A stretch of DNA of 64,000 nt from Streptomyces sp. R21 (GCF_041051975.1 NZ_CP163435.1:2356001-2420000); one strand, 5' to 3'; positions 1-9,321 are shown, counted from the first letter of the stretch. Numbers and translations are program-made. Notes: generated by a model from the letters alone, not told the origin.

Positions 1-24
1 GGCTTCATCTACACCCAGCGCTGA
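1..24 (+). CDS. 3' end of an upstream CDS (possible)
   Basis: The first eight codons read Gly-Phe-Ile-Tyr-Thr-Gln-Arg-stop in frame 1. This could be the tail of a protein that begins before the window. Only seven residues are visible, so no function can be given, and the reading may be chance. Confidence 0.3.
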   Translation, partial: GFIYTQR

Positions 25-191
25 GCCGAACGACGGGCGTGGCCTGTGCGCACAGGTTGCACCAATGATGTTCCAGGTGATTGACGCGCACATGGCCACG
101 CCCTACTTTCTGAGCGACTCACCGAACCACGTTCGATATCTCGATCAGCGTTTGCTGTCGTCAAGGTCCGCACACCTCCCTTGGAGTACGC

Positions 192-1568
192 ATGACCACC
201 TCTCGCCGCCGCTTCCTCGGCATGGCCGCTGCCACGCCTCTGGCCATGACCGGCGCACTGAGCCTCGGTGCCGGGACCGCCTACGCCGCCGACTCGGCGT
301 ACGTGATGTGCTACTTCACCGAGTCGACCAGCCTCGGCGACGGCACCGACTACGGCCTGCACCTGGCCGTCAGCCCCGACGGACTGAACTGGACGCCGCT
401 CAACCAGAACAACCCGGTGGTCACCCCCACCGCGGGCGACCTCGGCCTGCGTGACCCCTTCATCCTGCGCAAGCAGGACGGCACCTTCGTGGTGCTGGCC
501 ACCGACCTGAAGGGCACCGACTGGACGTACGTCAGCCAGTACATCCACATCTGGGACTCCACCGACCTGCGCACCTTCACCGGCTACCGGCGGATGAAGC
601 TGCACGACATGAACACCCACAGCTGGGCGCCAGAGACGTTCTGGGACGCGGGCCGCAGGCAGTACGGAGTGATCTACTCGGCCGTGAACAGCAGCGGGCA
701 CAACGTGATAATGATCAACTACACCAGCGACTTCGTCACCGCCTCCGCCCCGCAGGTGTTCTTCGACCCCGGCTATGACGTCATCGACGGCGACCTGGCC
801 GTGGGCGTCGACGGCTACAACTACCTCTATTTCAAGGGGAACCAGACGCTGAGGGGGGCCAGATCCACCTCCCTGAACCCGGGCAGCTTCACCGAGTACA
901 GCCCCGGCGTGGCGCACGGCGGCACCGAAGCTCCGACGCTGGTCAAGTCCCTGACGTCCGGCGGCTGGTGGCTCTGGGGCGACACCTACACCCCCAACGG
1001 CGTGTTCTACGCCTGGCAGTCCAGCAGTCTCGCCTCCGGCACCTGGACGGCCCTCGACCAGAAGACCTACACCCAGCCGGTCAACTCCAAGCACTGCGGC
1101 ATCACGACGATCACCACGACCGAGTACAACAACCTGCTCGCGAAGTGGGGCGCTCCGTCCTGGAACCGGCTCAAGTCGTACAACTTTCCGGCCCGCTACA
1201 TCCGCCACTCCGACTATGTGGGCCGGATCGACGAATACCCGATCGATCCGTACAAGGACTCCCTGTGGACCCTGGTCCCTGGGCTCGCCGACAGCTCCGC
1301 TGTCTCCTTCCGGTCGGTCAACTACCCGACCCGTTACCTGCGGCACTACAACTACACGCTTCAGCTGGACGTGAACGACGGCACGTCGACGTTCGCCGCC
1401 GACGCGACCTTCTACCGCACGGCGGGCCTCGCGGACGCGAGCTGGACGTCGTTCCGGTCGTACAACAACCCGACCCGCTACATCCGGCACTCCGACTACG
1501 TGCTGCGCATCGACCCCATCTCCACGGCCACGGACCGGCAGGACGCGACCTTCCGCATCGGCTACTGA
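192..1568 (+). CDS. Secreted GH43-like glycosidase with AbfB (CBM42) domain
   Basis: A 458-residue exported enzyme probably acting on arabinose-containing hemicellulose. Residues 1-32 form a twin-arginine signal peptide: SRRRF near residue 5, a hydrophobic stretch, then an AYA cleavage site. Residues 36-320 look like a five-bladed GH43-type propeller. RDPF (87-90), APETF (E148) and GTEAP (E246) sit where that fold keeps its base, pKa modulator and acid. Residues 327-458 carry three repeats of the form N-x-P-x-RY-x-RH-x-x-Y (near 331, 374 and 417), the signature of an AbfB arabinose-binding beta-trefoil. GGAG lies eight bases before the ATG. The substrate is inferred from the domain, not shown; the fold assignment is firmer than the exact GH family. 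Confidence 0.85.
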   Translation: MTTSRRRFLGMAAATPLAMTGALSLGAGTAYAADSAYVMCYFTESTSLGDGTDYGLHLAVSPDGLNWTPLNQNNPVVTPTAGDLGLRDPFILRKQDGTFVVLATDLKGTDWTYVSQYIHIWDSTDLRTFTGYRRMKLHDMNTHSWAPETFWDAGRRQYGVIYSAVNSSGHNVIMINYTSDFVTASAPQVFFDPGYDVIDGDLAVGVDGYNYLYFKGNQTLRGARSTSLNPGSFTEYSPGVAHGGTEAPTLVKSLTSGGWWLWGDTYTPNGVFYAWQSSSLASGTWTALDQKTYTQPVNSKHCGITTITTTEYNNLLAKWGAPSWNRLKSYNFPARYIRHSDYVGRIDEYPIDPYKDSLWTLVPGLADSSAVSFRSVNYPTRYLRHYNYTLQLDVNDGTSTFAADATFYRTAGLADASWTSFRSYNNPTRYIRHSDYVLRIDPISTATDRQDATFRIGY

Positions 1569-1788
1569 CCCGGGGAAGCCTCCATCTCGTACACCACCCG
1601 AAGATGGGCCGGGCGGTCGACCGCACGTGTCCTCGCCGTCGCCCTCCTGCGGCCGGACGGGACGTCAAGATCGACTGGCGCGGCGGCCGGTGGAGAGCCT
1701 CGAGCAGGAGACCACGCGCGACGCCGGACCTGGTCGACCGGCTCTTCGCCGCGACCCGACCGAACCAGCTCCGGGTCGCGGACTTGGC

Positions 1789-2175
1789 CTATGCCCGGAC
1801 CCGGTCCGGCTGGTCCACGTCGCCTCGGCCACCTGGTGGTCGCGGGTGGGGGACCAGGGTGCCGTCCACGATCAGCACCGTGTCTCTCCGGAACCGTCTG
1901 CGGGGCTGGAGTGCGAGCAACGGCCCGAGGTGGTCGATGATGCGGTCGGCCGCGGACTTCGAGATCCCGAACAGCGGGGCCAACTGCAGCGTGAGGTTCG
2001 TCCGCCAGTACGCGGCGACCAGCAGAACCCGGTACTCCAGTGGCGGGCTCCACGGCCGGCCCTTCCGCATCGGATCCCCACCCTCCCGCCGCAACGCGTT
2101 GACCAGCTTGGCGAACTGACGCGTGCTCAGCCCGGAGAACGGGGCTATCCAGGATGTCTCCGACGCCGTAATCAC
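1789..2175 (-). pseudogene. IS5-type transposase remnant
   Basis: Read from a GTG at 2175, the first ~110 residues match the N-terminal part of IS5-type transposases. A helical DNA-binding region (STRQFAKLVNALRREGG) is followed by LEYRVLLVAAYWRTNLT, by ISKSAADRIIDHLGPLL, and then by IVDGTLVP, which holds the first Asp of the DDE triad. After this the frame breaks down. No frame down to about 1570 restores the remaining catalytic residues, so the copy is truncated and inactive. No convincing terminal inverted repeats were found. It lies between the GH43-like gene and the 2-MIB operon and marks past rearrangement there. Confidence 0.7.
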
Positions 2176-2690
2176 ACCAGCAGGTCAGAACCGGCCCCGG
2201 GGAATACACCGGCATCGTGGGCGACCTTCTCGACAGGGGCACCCGGCAGCGCATACCGAATCGTCGCCCCAGCCGCACCATTGCCCCGGCTGGGTCCTGT
2301 CGCGTTTCCGACGCCGTGACGCGAGCTGCCGACCGCGACACCTGCGGACGGTGGCAGCAGCGGGTGGGCCCCAGGGCCGACCCGATCGCCCAAGACGGCC
2401 TGGGTATACGGCACTTCCGCGGCCCTCGACTCGCTGGTTCCCCCTGTGGAAGTCGACCGGCCGCTCGTCGGGGCGCGCCGCCCGATCGGGGCTGAATCCC
2501 GCCTGTACCCGGGCAAACATTGCGCGGGCGCGATCATCGCATCGAGTTAATGTCGCCCACTTTCCTTGGTCCACGGGGCGAAGCGGCCATTAGCGTTCAC
2601 CTGGATCTGGACCGATTCCCCTTCATACACCCCGTTTTTCTCCTGTCTGTTGTCCGATGACGTCCACATACCTGCCATCACCGCTCTGAA
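2176..2690. other. Non-coding leader of the 2-MIB operon
   Basis: About 500 bases between the transposase remnant and the shell-protein gene contain no ORF that looks real. The reading frames present are Arg/Pro-rich shadows without recognisable domains. The last 150 bases are less GC-rich than the surroundings (near 2540-2690) and are the likely promoter region. AAGGAGAG at about 2691-2698 is the ribosome binding site for the ATG at 2708. No clear -10/-35 pair or operator could be assigned by eye. Confidence 0.5.
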
Positions 2691-2707
2691 CAAGGAGAGC
2701 TCGCCCG

Positions 2708-4120
2708 ATGACTGTTGACTCGAGCCCCGAGGCGCGACCGGAGCCACCCCGGCAATCCAGTCTCGGCACGGCGGCCGCCCGCAACCTCGCCACCACCACC
2801 AAGTCCGCCCCGCAGATGCAGGAGATCACCTCTCGCTGGCTGCTGCGAATGCTTCCCTGGGTGGAGACCAAGGGCGGGGTCTACCGGGTGAACCGTCGCC
2901 TGACCTACACGGTCGGCGACGGGCGCGTGGAGTTCGTCCAGGACGGCGCCGGCGTCCGGGTGATCCCCCATGAGCTCGGTGAACTGGCCCTGCTGCGCGG
3001 CTTCGATGACGTGGAGGTACTTACCGCCCTCGCCGACCGGTGCGTCCAACGCGACTTCCGGGCCGGCGAGACGCTGGTGGAACGCGGTGCGCCCGCGGAT
3101 CAGCTCCACCTGATCGCCCACGGCCGCATCAGCCAGACCTCCATCGGCGAGTACGGCGACGAGGTCACCCTGGACGTACTTGCCGATGGCGACCGGTTCG
3201 GGGACCACGCCCTGCTGGACGGGAACGCCCCTTGGCAGCACACCGCCACCGCCGAGACCTCGGGCACCCTGCTCACCCTGTCTCGCGCCGACTTCGAGGC
3301 CGTGCTGTCCACGGCTCCGGGCCTGCGGGACCACGTCGAAGCGTTCACATCGCTTCCCCGCCAGCGGCAGAACCACCGCGGCGAGGCGGAGATCGCGATG
3401 TCGGCCGGCCACACCGGCGAGCATGAACTGCCCGGCGCGTTCGTCGACTACGAACTGAAGCCGCGCGAGTACGAACTCTCGGTCGCGCAGACCATTCTGC
3501 GGATCCACACCAGGGTCGCGGACCTCTACAACGGGCCGATGAACCAGACCAAGGAGCAACTCAGGCTCACCATCGAGGCGTTGCGCGAGCGCCAGGAGCA
3601 CGAGCTGGTCAACAACAAGGAGTTCGGCCTGCTCCACAACGCCGACTTCAAGCAGCGCTTCCAGACGCACTCCGGCCCGCCGACCCCGGACGACATGGAC
3701 GAGCTGCTCTGCCGCCGTCGAGGGTCCAAGTTCTTCCTCGCGCACCCGAAGACCATCGCGGCGATCGGGCGTGAGTTCAACGCCCGCGGGCTCTATCCGG
3801 ACCACGTCGACCTGGGTGGTCAGCAGGTCCCGGCGTGGCGCGGGGTTCCGATCCTGCCCTGCAACAAGATCCCCATCACGAAGGAGAAGACCAGCTCGAT
3901 CCTCTGCATGCGTACCGGCGAGGAAAACCAGGGTGTCATCGGTCTTCATCAGACAGGTCTGCCGGACGAGTACGAACCGGGCCTGTCGGTCCGCTTCATG
4001 GGCGTCAGCGAACAGGCCATCACCTCTTACCTCGTCAGCACCTACTACTCCGCCGCCATCCTCGTGCCGGACGCGGTCGGGATGCTGGAGAACGTGCAGA
4101 TCGCCCGCTGGCCCAGGTAG
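2708..4120 (+). CDS. eshA: Family 2B encapsulin shell protein (EshA-like) with cyclic-nucleotide-binding domain
   Basis: A 470-residue shell protein of a protein nanocompartment. In this position it packages the neighbouring 2-MIB synthase. Residues 17-47 hold the N-terminal arm typical of the family ([19 protein letters not shown], then the [10 protein letters not shown] stretch). Residues ~93-212 form a Crp-type cyclic-nucleotide-binding domain, and the rest (~215-470) is the HK97-like shell fold. In the phosphate-binding cassette ([14 protein letters not shown], 164-177) the canonical Glu is Asp and the Pro-Arg pair is Pro-Trp, so cAMP contacts may be altered. The gene is first in a three-gene operon, with 105 bases before the synthase. 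Streptomyces clusters with this order are well known; the packaging role is family knowledge. Confidence 0.92.
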   Translation: MTVDSSPEARPEPPRQSSLGTAAARNLATTTKSAPQMQEITSRWLLRMLPWVETKGGVYRVNRRLTYTVGDGRVEFVQDGAGVRVIPHELGELALLRGFDDVEVLTALADRCVQRDFRAGETLVERGAPADQLHLIAHGRISQTSIGEYGDEVTLDVLADGDRFGDHALLDGNAPWQHTATAETSGTLLTLSRADFEAVLSTAPGLRDHVEAFTSLPRQRQNHRGEAEIAMSAGHTGEHELPGAFVDYELKPREYELSVAQTILRIHTRVADLYNGPMNQTKEQLRLTIEALRERQEHELVNNKEFGLLHNADFKQRFQTHSGPPTPDDMDELLCRRRGSKFFLAHPKTIAAIGREFNARGLYPDHVDLGGQQVPAWRGVPILPCNKIPITKEKTSSILCMRTGEENQGVIGLHQTGLPDEYEPGLSVRFMGVSEQAITSYLVSTYYSAAILVPDAVGMLENVQIARWPR

Positions 4121-4225
4121 CGGGCTCGAGCTGCACAGCATGGTGCGACACCCCGGACCGTCCAGGTCGGTCGCGCACACCTGAAAGGCCCCGGGACAGC
4201 CGCCAACCCCACGAAGGAGCGATCG

Positions 4226-5533
4226 ATGCCCGCGCCCGAGCCGACACCTCCGCAGTCGAGCCTGCAGACGGCCGCTGCCCGTTTCGGGGCGCACGTCCTC
4301 GCTGACGCCGCGGCCCGTGCCTGCGATATCAAGGCTGTCACCGGCGGCCCACCCGGTGCGCCGTCCGTGCCCGCACCACCTGCGGTTTCCGTGCCGGCAC
4401 AGCCACCCCCCGATGCCCCGGCGAGCGTGCTGCCGTCACCGGCCGCCGACCTGGCACGGATCCTGCGCGGCCCCAGCGGCCTGGGCACGGCAGCCCTGCG
4501 CCTGATCCCGCGGGAGCAGCTGCCGACGCCTTCCGAGCCGGCGGCGACGGCGGAAGGCATGGCGATCCCGGGCCTCTACTACCACCAGGTGCCCGAGCCC
4601 GACCCGGTGCGGGTCGAAGAGGTCAGCCGAAGGATCAAGTCCTGGGCGCTGGACGAGGTCTCCCTGTATCCCGAGGACTGGGAGGAGCAGTTCGACGGCT
4701 TCTCCGTGGGCCGCTACATGGTCGGCTGCCATCCGGACGCACCCACCATCGACCACCTGATGATCGCCACACGCCTGATGGTGGCCGAGAACGCGGTGGA
4801 CGACTGCTACTGCGAGGACCACGGAGGCTCGCCCGTCGGCCTCGGCGAACGTCTTCTGCTGGCGCACACCGCACTCGACCCCGTTCACACGACGGAGGAG
4901 TACCGGGCGCACTGGGCGAAGTCGCTCCATGCGGACGCGCCCCGGCGCGCGTACCGCTCCGCCATGGAGTACTTCGGCCGAGCAGCCAGCCCCTCCCAGT
5001 CCGACCGATTCCGGCACGACATGGCCCGGCTTCACCTGGGGTACCTCGCCGAAGCCGCCTGGGCCCAGATGGACCACGTACCCGAGGTGTGGGAGTACCT
5101 GGCGATGCGCCAGTTCAACAACTTCCGCCCGTGCCCGACCATCACCGACACCGTCGGCGGCTACGAGCTGCCGTCGGACCTGCATGCCCGGACCGCCATG
5201 CAGAAGGTCATCGCGCTCGCGGGCAACGCGACGACCATCGTGAACGACCTGTACTCGTACACCAAGGAACTCGACGCTCCTGGGCGGCATCTGAACCTGC
5301 CCGTCGTGATCGCCGAACGTGAGGGCCTCTCCAATCGAGACGCCTATCTGAAGGCGGTCGAGGTCCACAACGACCTCATGCACGACTTCGAGAGCAACGC
5401 CGCGGCCCTGGCCGTCGATTGCCCCGTCCCGACCGTTCAGCGCTTCCTGCGAGGCGTGGCCGCCTGGGTCGACGGAAACCACCACTGGCACCGGACCAAC
5501 ACCTATCGCTACAGCCTGCCCGACTTCTGGTAG
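4226..5533 (+). CDS. 2-methylisoborneol synthase
   Basis: A 435-residue class I terpene cyclase that converts 2-methyl-geranyl diphosphate to the earthy odorant 2-methylisoborneol. The catalytic domain (~115-435) carries the Mg-binding DDCYCED (192-198) and NDLYSYTKE (340-348), plus the C-terminal HRTNTYRYS. Residues 1-110 are Pro/Ala-rich and probably disordered. In these systems that extension directs the enzyme into the encapsulin shell. It contains SSLQTAAAR (11-19) and SGLGTAALR (84-92), which echo the N-terminal arm of the shell protein upstream. The start ATG follows AAGGAG. The downstream methyltransferase makes its substrate. Motifs and context leave little doubt. Confidence 0.95.
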   Translation: MPAPEPTPPQSSLQTAAARFGAHVLADAAARACDIKAVTGGPPGAPSVPAPPAVSVPAQPPPDAPASVLPSPAADLARILRGPSGLGTAALRLIPREQLPTPSEPAATAEGMAIPGLYYHQVPEPDPVRVEEVSRRIKSWALDEVSLYPEDWEEQFDGFSVGRYMVGCHPDAPTIDHLMIATRLMVAENAVDDCYCEDHGGSPVGLGERLLLAHTALDPVHTTEEYRAHWAKSLHADAPRRAYRSAMEYFGRAASPSQSDRFRHDMARLHLGYLAEAAWAQMDHVPEVWEYLAMRQFNNFRPCPTITDTVGGYELPSDLHARTAMQKVIALAGNATTIVNDLYSYTKELDAPGRHLNLPVVIAEREGLSNRDAYLKAVEVHNDLMHDFESNAAALAVDCPVPTVQRFLRGVAAWVDGNHHWHRTNTYRYSLPDFW

Positions 5534-5538
5534 GAAGA

Positions 5539-6441
5539 ATGGACTCATCTGTGACCAGCACGACCAGCACCGAACTCACCGCCGCCGAACCGTCTCTGCG
5601 CATCCCCGGCCCGGCGACTCCCTACCAGGGAGACATCGCCCGCTACTGGGACGGGGAGGCCAGGCCCGTGAACCTGCGTCTCGGCGATGTCGACGGTCTC
5701 TACCACCACCACTACGGCATCGGTGAAGTCGATCACTCCTCACTCGGCGACGCCGAGGACAGCGAGAGCGAGAAGAAGCTGATCGCCGAGCTCCACCGAC
5801 TGGAGTCGGCGCAGGCCGATTTCCTCCTGGGGCACCTCGGCGACATCGGGCGTGACGACACCCTGGTGGACGCCGGCTGCGGGCGCGGCGGGTCGATGGT
5901 GATGGCGCACCAACGCTTCGGATGCAAGGTCGAAGGTGTCACGCTGTCGGCCAAACAGGCCGACTTCGCCAACCGGCGTGCCCACGAACTCCGCATCCAG
6001 GACCACGTACGCGCCCGCGTCTGCAACATGCTCTCCACGCCCTTCGAGACCGGGCAGGCCGCGGCCTCGTGGAACAACGAGTCGAGCATGTACGTCGACC
6101 TGCACGACCTCTTCGCGGAACACTCCCGCATCCTCGAGGTCGGCGGTCGCTACGTGACCATCACCGGCTGCTGGAACCCCCGGTACGGCCAGCCTTCGAA
6201 GTGGGTCTCCCAGATCAACGCGCACTTCGAGTGCAACATCCACTCGCGCCGGGAGTACCTGCGTGCCATGGCCGACAATCGCCTCGTGCCGCAGGCCGTC
6301 GTCGACCTCACCCCCGCCACTCTCCCCTACTGGGAGCTGCGGGCAACGTCCTCGCTGGTCACGGGAATTGAGGACGCGTTCATCAACTCCTACAGGGACG
6401 GGTCCTTCCAGTACCTCCTGATCGCCGCCGACCGAGTCTGA
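5539..6441 (+). CDS. Geranyl diphosphate 2-C-methyltransferase
   Basis: A 300-residue SAM-dependent methyltransferase that adds a methyl group to C2 of geranyl diphosphate, the first committed step of 2-methylisoborneol synthesis. The SAM-binding motif VDAGCGRGGSM is at 110-120; the HHHYG-x-GEVDHSSLG stretch (56-70) and the WNNESSMY segment are characteristic of the family. An in-frame ATG exists far upstream (5419), but it would overlap the synthase by 115 bases. The ATG at 5539 starts five bases after the synthase stop, and the ribosome site AGGAAG overlaps that TAG stop, so translation is probably coupled. It is the last gene of the operon, ending at a strong hairpin. Confidence 0.94.
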   Translation: MDSSVTSTTSTELTAAEPSLRIPGPATPYQGDIARYWDGEARPVNLRLGDVDGLYHHHYGIGEVDHSSLGDAEDSESEKKLIAELHRLESAQADFLLGHLGDIGRDDTLVDAGCGRGGSMVMAHQRFGCKVEGVTLSAKQADFANRRAHELRIQDHVRARVCNMLSTPFETGQAAASWNNESSMYVDLHDLFAEHSRILEVGGRYVTITGCWNPRYGQPSKWVSQINAHFECNIHSRREYLRAMADNRLVPQAVVDLTPATLPYWELRATSSLVTGIEDAFINSYRDGSFQYLLIAADRV

Positions 6442-6458
6442 CCTTCTGCTGCCCCGGG

Positions 6459-6488
6459 GAGGCCCCGTCCCTGACGGGACGGGGCCTC
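6459..6488 (+). terminator. Terminator of the 2-MIB operon
   Basis: A perfect 13-bp stem, GAGGCCCCGTCCC, with its reverse complement across a TGAC loop. It starts 17 bases after the methyltransferase stop and lies between convergent genes, so it may also serve the cellulase gene on the other strand. There is no U-tract, as is common in Streptomyces. Confidence 0.85.
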
Positions 6489-6511
6489 TCCGGTCGACAG
6501 CCGCCAGGGGC

Positions 6512-8305
6512 TCAGTACGGGTGCTGGGTGAGCAGGTGCGCCTTGTAGGCCTCGCCGTAGGTGCTGGTGGGAGTGCCGTTCCAGTCGGTGATCAGGTCAC
6601 TGCCGTTACTGGCGCACACCCCCCACGGGTTCCATGTCCAGGCCAGGTAGCCGACGCCGTTGCTGTCGGCCCAGTCCGTCACCTGGTCGAGGTAGTCGTG
6701 GCCGCAGGTGTTCTGGCCGACCTCGCCGGTCGTGACCGGCACTTGGGCCGCGACCGCGCCGATCTGGCTGTCCCAGCAGGCGGCCGTCACACAGCCGTTG
6801 AAGTTGTACGAGTGCCACGAGGCCATCAGGTTGCCGGCCGGATCGTCCGGCTTGTGGGTCAGCCACTGGGTGAGGTCGTTGGTCCAGGTGAGGCCGCCGG
6901 CCATGATCACATTGGTGGCGCCCGTGGCCCGTACCGCGTGGACGAGGCTCTGCATCCCGGCGACCTGGTAGTCGATCCCGGTGCAGGTGCCGCCGTCGCG
7001 CAGGCAGGTCCATGCCTCGGTGGCATCGGACCAGTTGTTAGCGGCGTCCGGGTAGGGCTCGTTGAACAGGTCGAAGACGACTGCGTCGTTGCCCTTGAAC
7101 GTCTGGGCGACCTGGGTCCAGAAGTCCGGTGCGTACTGGGCGTCCGGCATCGGCTTCTGGCAGGTCGCCTTGGCGTCCGAGCAGCCGGCGCCCGGGCCGC
7201 TGTACTGGCCGTAGGTCCAGTGCAGGTCCAGGATCGGATTGATCCCGTTGGCCACGAGCAGATCCGCGTAGTCCTTGACCGCCTGCCGGTACGCCGCGCC
7301 GCTGACGCCGCCTGTGGGCACGTCGGCGGTGCCCAGCCAGCACTCCTCGTTGAGCGGCAGCCGGACCGCGTGGATGTTCCACGCCTTCATCGCGTCGACA
7401 CTCGCCTGGTCCGCCGGGCCGTCCCACATCGGCTTGCTCTGGAAGCAGGCGTACTCGCCACCGGAGCGGTCGACGCCAAGCAGCCGGTAGGTGTCGCCGC
7501 TCGCGGTCTGCAGGTGGTTGCCCGAGACGTGCAGGGCAGGGGCCGGCCCGCCGTCGTCCTGGCCGGTGACGGCCACCGTGGCGGGGGCGGTGGTCGTCGT
7601 CGCGCCGCCGTCATCGACGGCGCGCGCGCTGAGGGCGTAGCTGCCGCGGGTGACGTTGGTCCAGGAGAAGGTGTACGGAGCGGTGGTGTCCGAGCCGATG
7701 ACCGTGCTCCCGTTCAGGAACTCGACCCGGCTGACCGAGCCGTCCGCGTCGCTTGCCGTCGCCGCCAGACCGATGGTGGCAGGGGCGGTGAACGAGGCAC
7801 CGTTCTGCGGGCTCGTCAGGCTGACCGAGGGCGGCCTGTTCCCGGCCGGCGAGCCGGTGCAGGGCACCCCGTTGAGCGCGAAGTCGGCCGGCTGGGGGAA
7901 CGGGGCGGGCGGCGCGGAGCCCGCGGTGGAACGGGTCCAGTCGCCTTGCAGGCCGACGCTGGTGCCGGTCTGGCCCGTGCCGATGGCGCCGTTCCAGCCG
8001 GCGTCGGTGGCGGTGACCGACGTCGTGCCCGTGAAGGTCGCGTTCCAGCCGCCGGTAAGGGTCTGACCGCTCGGCATCGTGAACGTCAGCTTCCACCCGG
8101 TGATCGGATCGCCGAGGTTCTTGATGGCGAGAGTGGTGTTGAACCCGCCCGCCGTGGGGGTCGACTGCCAGGTGCTCAGATTCTGATACGTGACTTCACA
8201 GCCCGCGGTCGCGGCTGCGGCCGGAGACGCCACGGCCGCCATACCTGCCGTCATCAGCACCGTGGCGGCCAAGCCGGCCCCGATACGGCTTCTTCGGTGG
8301 AGCAT
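6512..8305 (-). CDS. Secreted GH5 cellulase with CBM2 and Ig-like domain
   Basis: A 597-residue endoglucanase-type enzyme acting outside the cell. Residues 1-32 are a Sec signal peptide ending near AAA-ATA. Residues ~35-150 are a family 2 cellulose-binding module (CEVTYQNLSTW start, GGWNATFTG, Cys at 36 and 149). Residues ~158-248 are an Ig-like linker domain (PPSVSLTSPQNGASF...VEFLNGSTVIGSD). The GH5 catalytic domain covers ~257-597; E416 in FDLFNEPYP is the expected acid/base and E528 in VTTGEVGQN the nucleophile. GAGGAG lies upstream of the ATG. A perfect CebR palindrome 164 bases before the start predicts cellobiose/cellotriose-relieved repression. The module order is unusual only in placing the binding domain first. 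Confidence 0.93.
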   Translation of the reverse strand: MLHRRSRIGAGLAATVLMTAGMAAVASPAAAATAGCEVTYQNLSTWQSTPTAGGFNTTLAIKNLGDPITGWKLTFTMPSGQTLTGGWNATFTGTTSVTATDAGWNGAIGTGQTGTSVGLQGDWTRSTAGSAPPAPFPQPADFALNGVPCTGSPAGNRPPSVSLTSPQNGASFTAPATIGLAATASDADGSVSRVEFLNGSTVIGSDTTAPYTFSWTNVTRGSYALSARAVDDGGATTTTAPATVAVTGQDDGGPAPALHVSGNHLQTASGDTYRLLGVDRSGGEYACFQSKPMWDGPADQASVDAMKAWNIHAVRLPLNEECWLGTADVPTGGVSGAAYRQAVKDYADLLVANGINPILDLHWTYGQYSGPGAGCSDAKATCQKPMPDAQYAPDFWTQVAQTFKGNDAVVFDLFNEPYPDAANNWSDATEAWTCLRDGGTCTGIDYQVAGMQSLVHAVRATGATNVIMAGGLTWTNDLTQWLTHKPDDPAGNLMASWHSYNFNGCVTAACWDSQIGAVAAQVPVTTGEVGQNTCGHDYLDQVTDWADSNGVGYLAWTWNPWGVCASNGSDLITDWNGTPTSTYGEAYKAHLLTQHPY

Positions 8306-8468
8306 GAGGATCTCCTCGCTCGTGTGAGGTGCACCGATGGCTGGACAACAGTGAGGTGTGGACGGAGAGCCGCGAGCTTGACGGGATGCAGACCGGTGCG
8401 GGCGCGGAGCCGGGATTCGGCCGGCAGCACGTGGCCTTGGACCGGTCGGGCAGCCAGAACCTGAAGCA

Positions 8469-8482
8469 TGGGAGCGCTCCCA
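8469..8482. promoter_or_regulatory. CebR operator
   Basis: TGGGAGCGCTCCCA is a perfect 14-bp palindrome identical to the established Streptomyces CebR box. It lies in the 350-base gap between the divergent cellulase and DHFR-domain genes. The cellulase is the natural target: CebR represses cellulose-utilisation genes until cello-oligosaccharides are present. The rest of the gap shows no other clear signal. Confidence 0.9.
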
Positions 8483-8655
8483 CGTTGCGGTAGCATCATG
8501 CCCCTGTCAAGACCCGCGGCGCCGTTCCTGCCGAGGATCCCGCCCACGCAGATCACGACCACGCCGCGAGGGCGATCGCGTACGGGCCCTTCGCGGGCGC
8601 CGGCATGTACAACAAGGTCCATCACCTCACCGCGGCCGCCACACGAGGAGGAGCC

Positions 8656-9258
8656 ATGGGCAACGCTGTGCTGTACATGTCGATGTCGGTCGATGGATTC
8701 ATCGCCGGACCCAACGACGGTCCGGACAACGGGATCGGCGATGGCGGGAGCCGCCTGCACGACTGGTTCGGGATGGAGGCCGAGATCAGCCATCTGGACG
8801 CCGTCGCCCGCCTGTCGGGCGTGAACCGCGACGTCATGGACGAGGTGATGGCCACCGGGGCGGTGGTCACCGGCCGGCGGACGTTCGAGAACGCGGGCGG
8901 CTGGGGAGGCGACCACCACGACGGCGTACCGATCTTCGTCCTGACCCGCCGCGAGCCCGATGCCACGCTGCAATGGCCTGCGGTGACCTACGTCAGCGAC
9001 GTCAAGGACGCGGTGCGCATGGCGAAGGAGGCCGCCGGCGACAAGGACGTGCTGGTCCACGGCGCGGTCACCGCGCGGCTGGCGCTGGCCGCCGGGGCGC
9101 TGGACGAGTTGCAGATACATCTGGTTCCGGTGTTGCTCGGGCAGGGCCGCCGGCTGTTCGAGGACATGCCGCCCGGGCACATCGAGCTGGAGCCCGTCCG
9201 TGCCTTCGGCGGGCCAGGCGTGCAGCACCTGCGCTACCGGGTGCGGCAGGCGGGGTGA
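8656..9258 (+). CDS. Dihydrofolate reductase-family (RibD C-terminal-like) protein
   Basis: A 200-residue NADPH-dependent reductase-like protein of the RibD C-terminal/DHFR superfamily. The N-terminal strand NAVLYMSMSVDGFIAGPND, the mid-segment GAVVTGRRTFENAGGWGG and the C-terminal DELQIHLVPVLLGQGRRLFE are the family's landmarks. The chosen ATG at 8656 has GAGGAG five bases upstream; the in-frame ATG at 8605 lacks such a site and adds residues unlike the family. It stands alone, divergent from the cellulase. Proteins of this type are often annotated only by domain, and no substrate can be assigned. Confidence 0.85.
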   Translation: MGNAVLYMSMSVDGFIAGPNDGPDNGIGDGGSRLHDWFGMEAEISHLDAVARLSGVNRDVMDEVMATGAVVTGRRTFENAGGWGGDHHDGVPIFVLTRREPDATLQWPAVTYVSDVKDAVRMAKEAAGDKDVLVHGAVTARLALAAGALDELQIHLVPVLLGQGRRLFEDMPPGHIELEPVRAFGGPGVQHLRYRVRQAG

Positions 9259-9281
9259 GTCGACCGCCTTCCGCCACCGGC

Positions 9282-9321
9282 CCCGGTGTCGCGCTTGACG
9301 ATCGCCAAGCGCGACACCGGG
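9282..9321. terminator. Bidirectional terminator hairpin
   Basis: A perfect 16-bp stem, CCCGGTGTCGCGCTTG, pairs with its complement at 9306-9321 across an 8-base loop. It lies between the convergent DHFR-family and monooxygenase genes and can serve both. Confidence 0.85.

Noticed and set aside
9..1490. A 493-codon minus-strand frame opposite the GH43-like gene
   Set aside because: Shadow frame with no recognisable domain or start signal.
2185..2574. Small genes upstream of the 2-MIB operon
   Set aside because: Several overlapping frames exist on both strands, all Arg/Pro-rich, without ribosome sites or domains.
6521..8464. A 647-codon plus-strand frame opposite the cellulase
   Set aside because: It has no domain and shadow-type composition; the cellulase on the other strand has signal peptide, CBM2 and intact catalytic residues.
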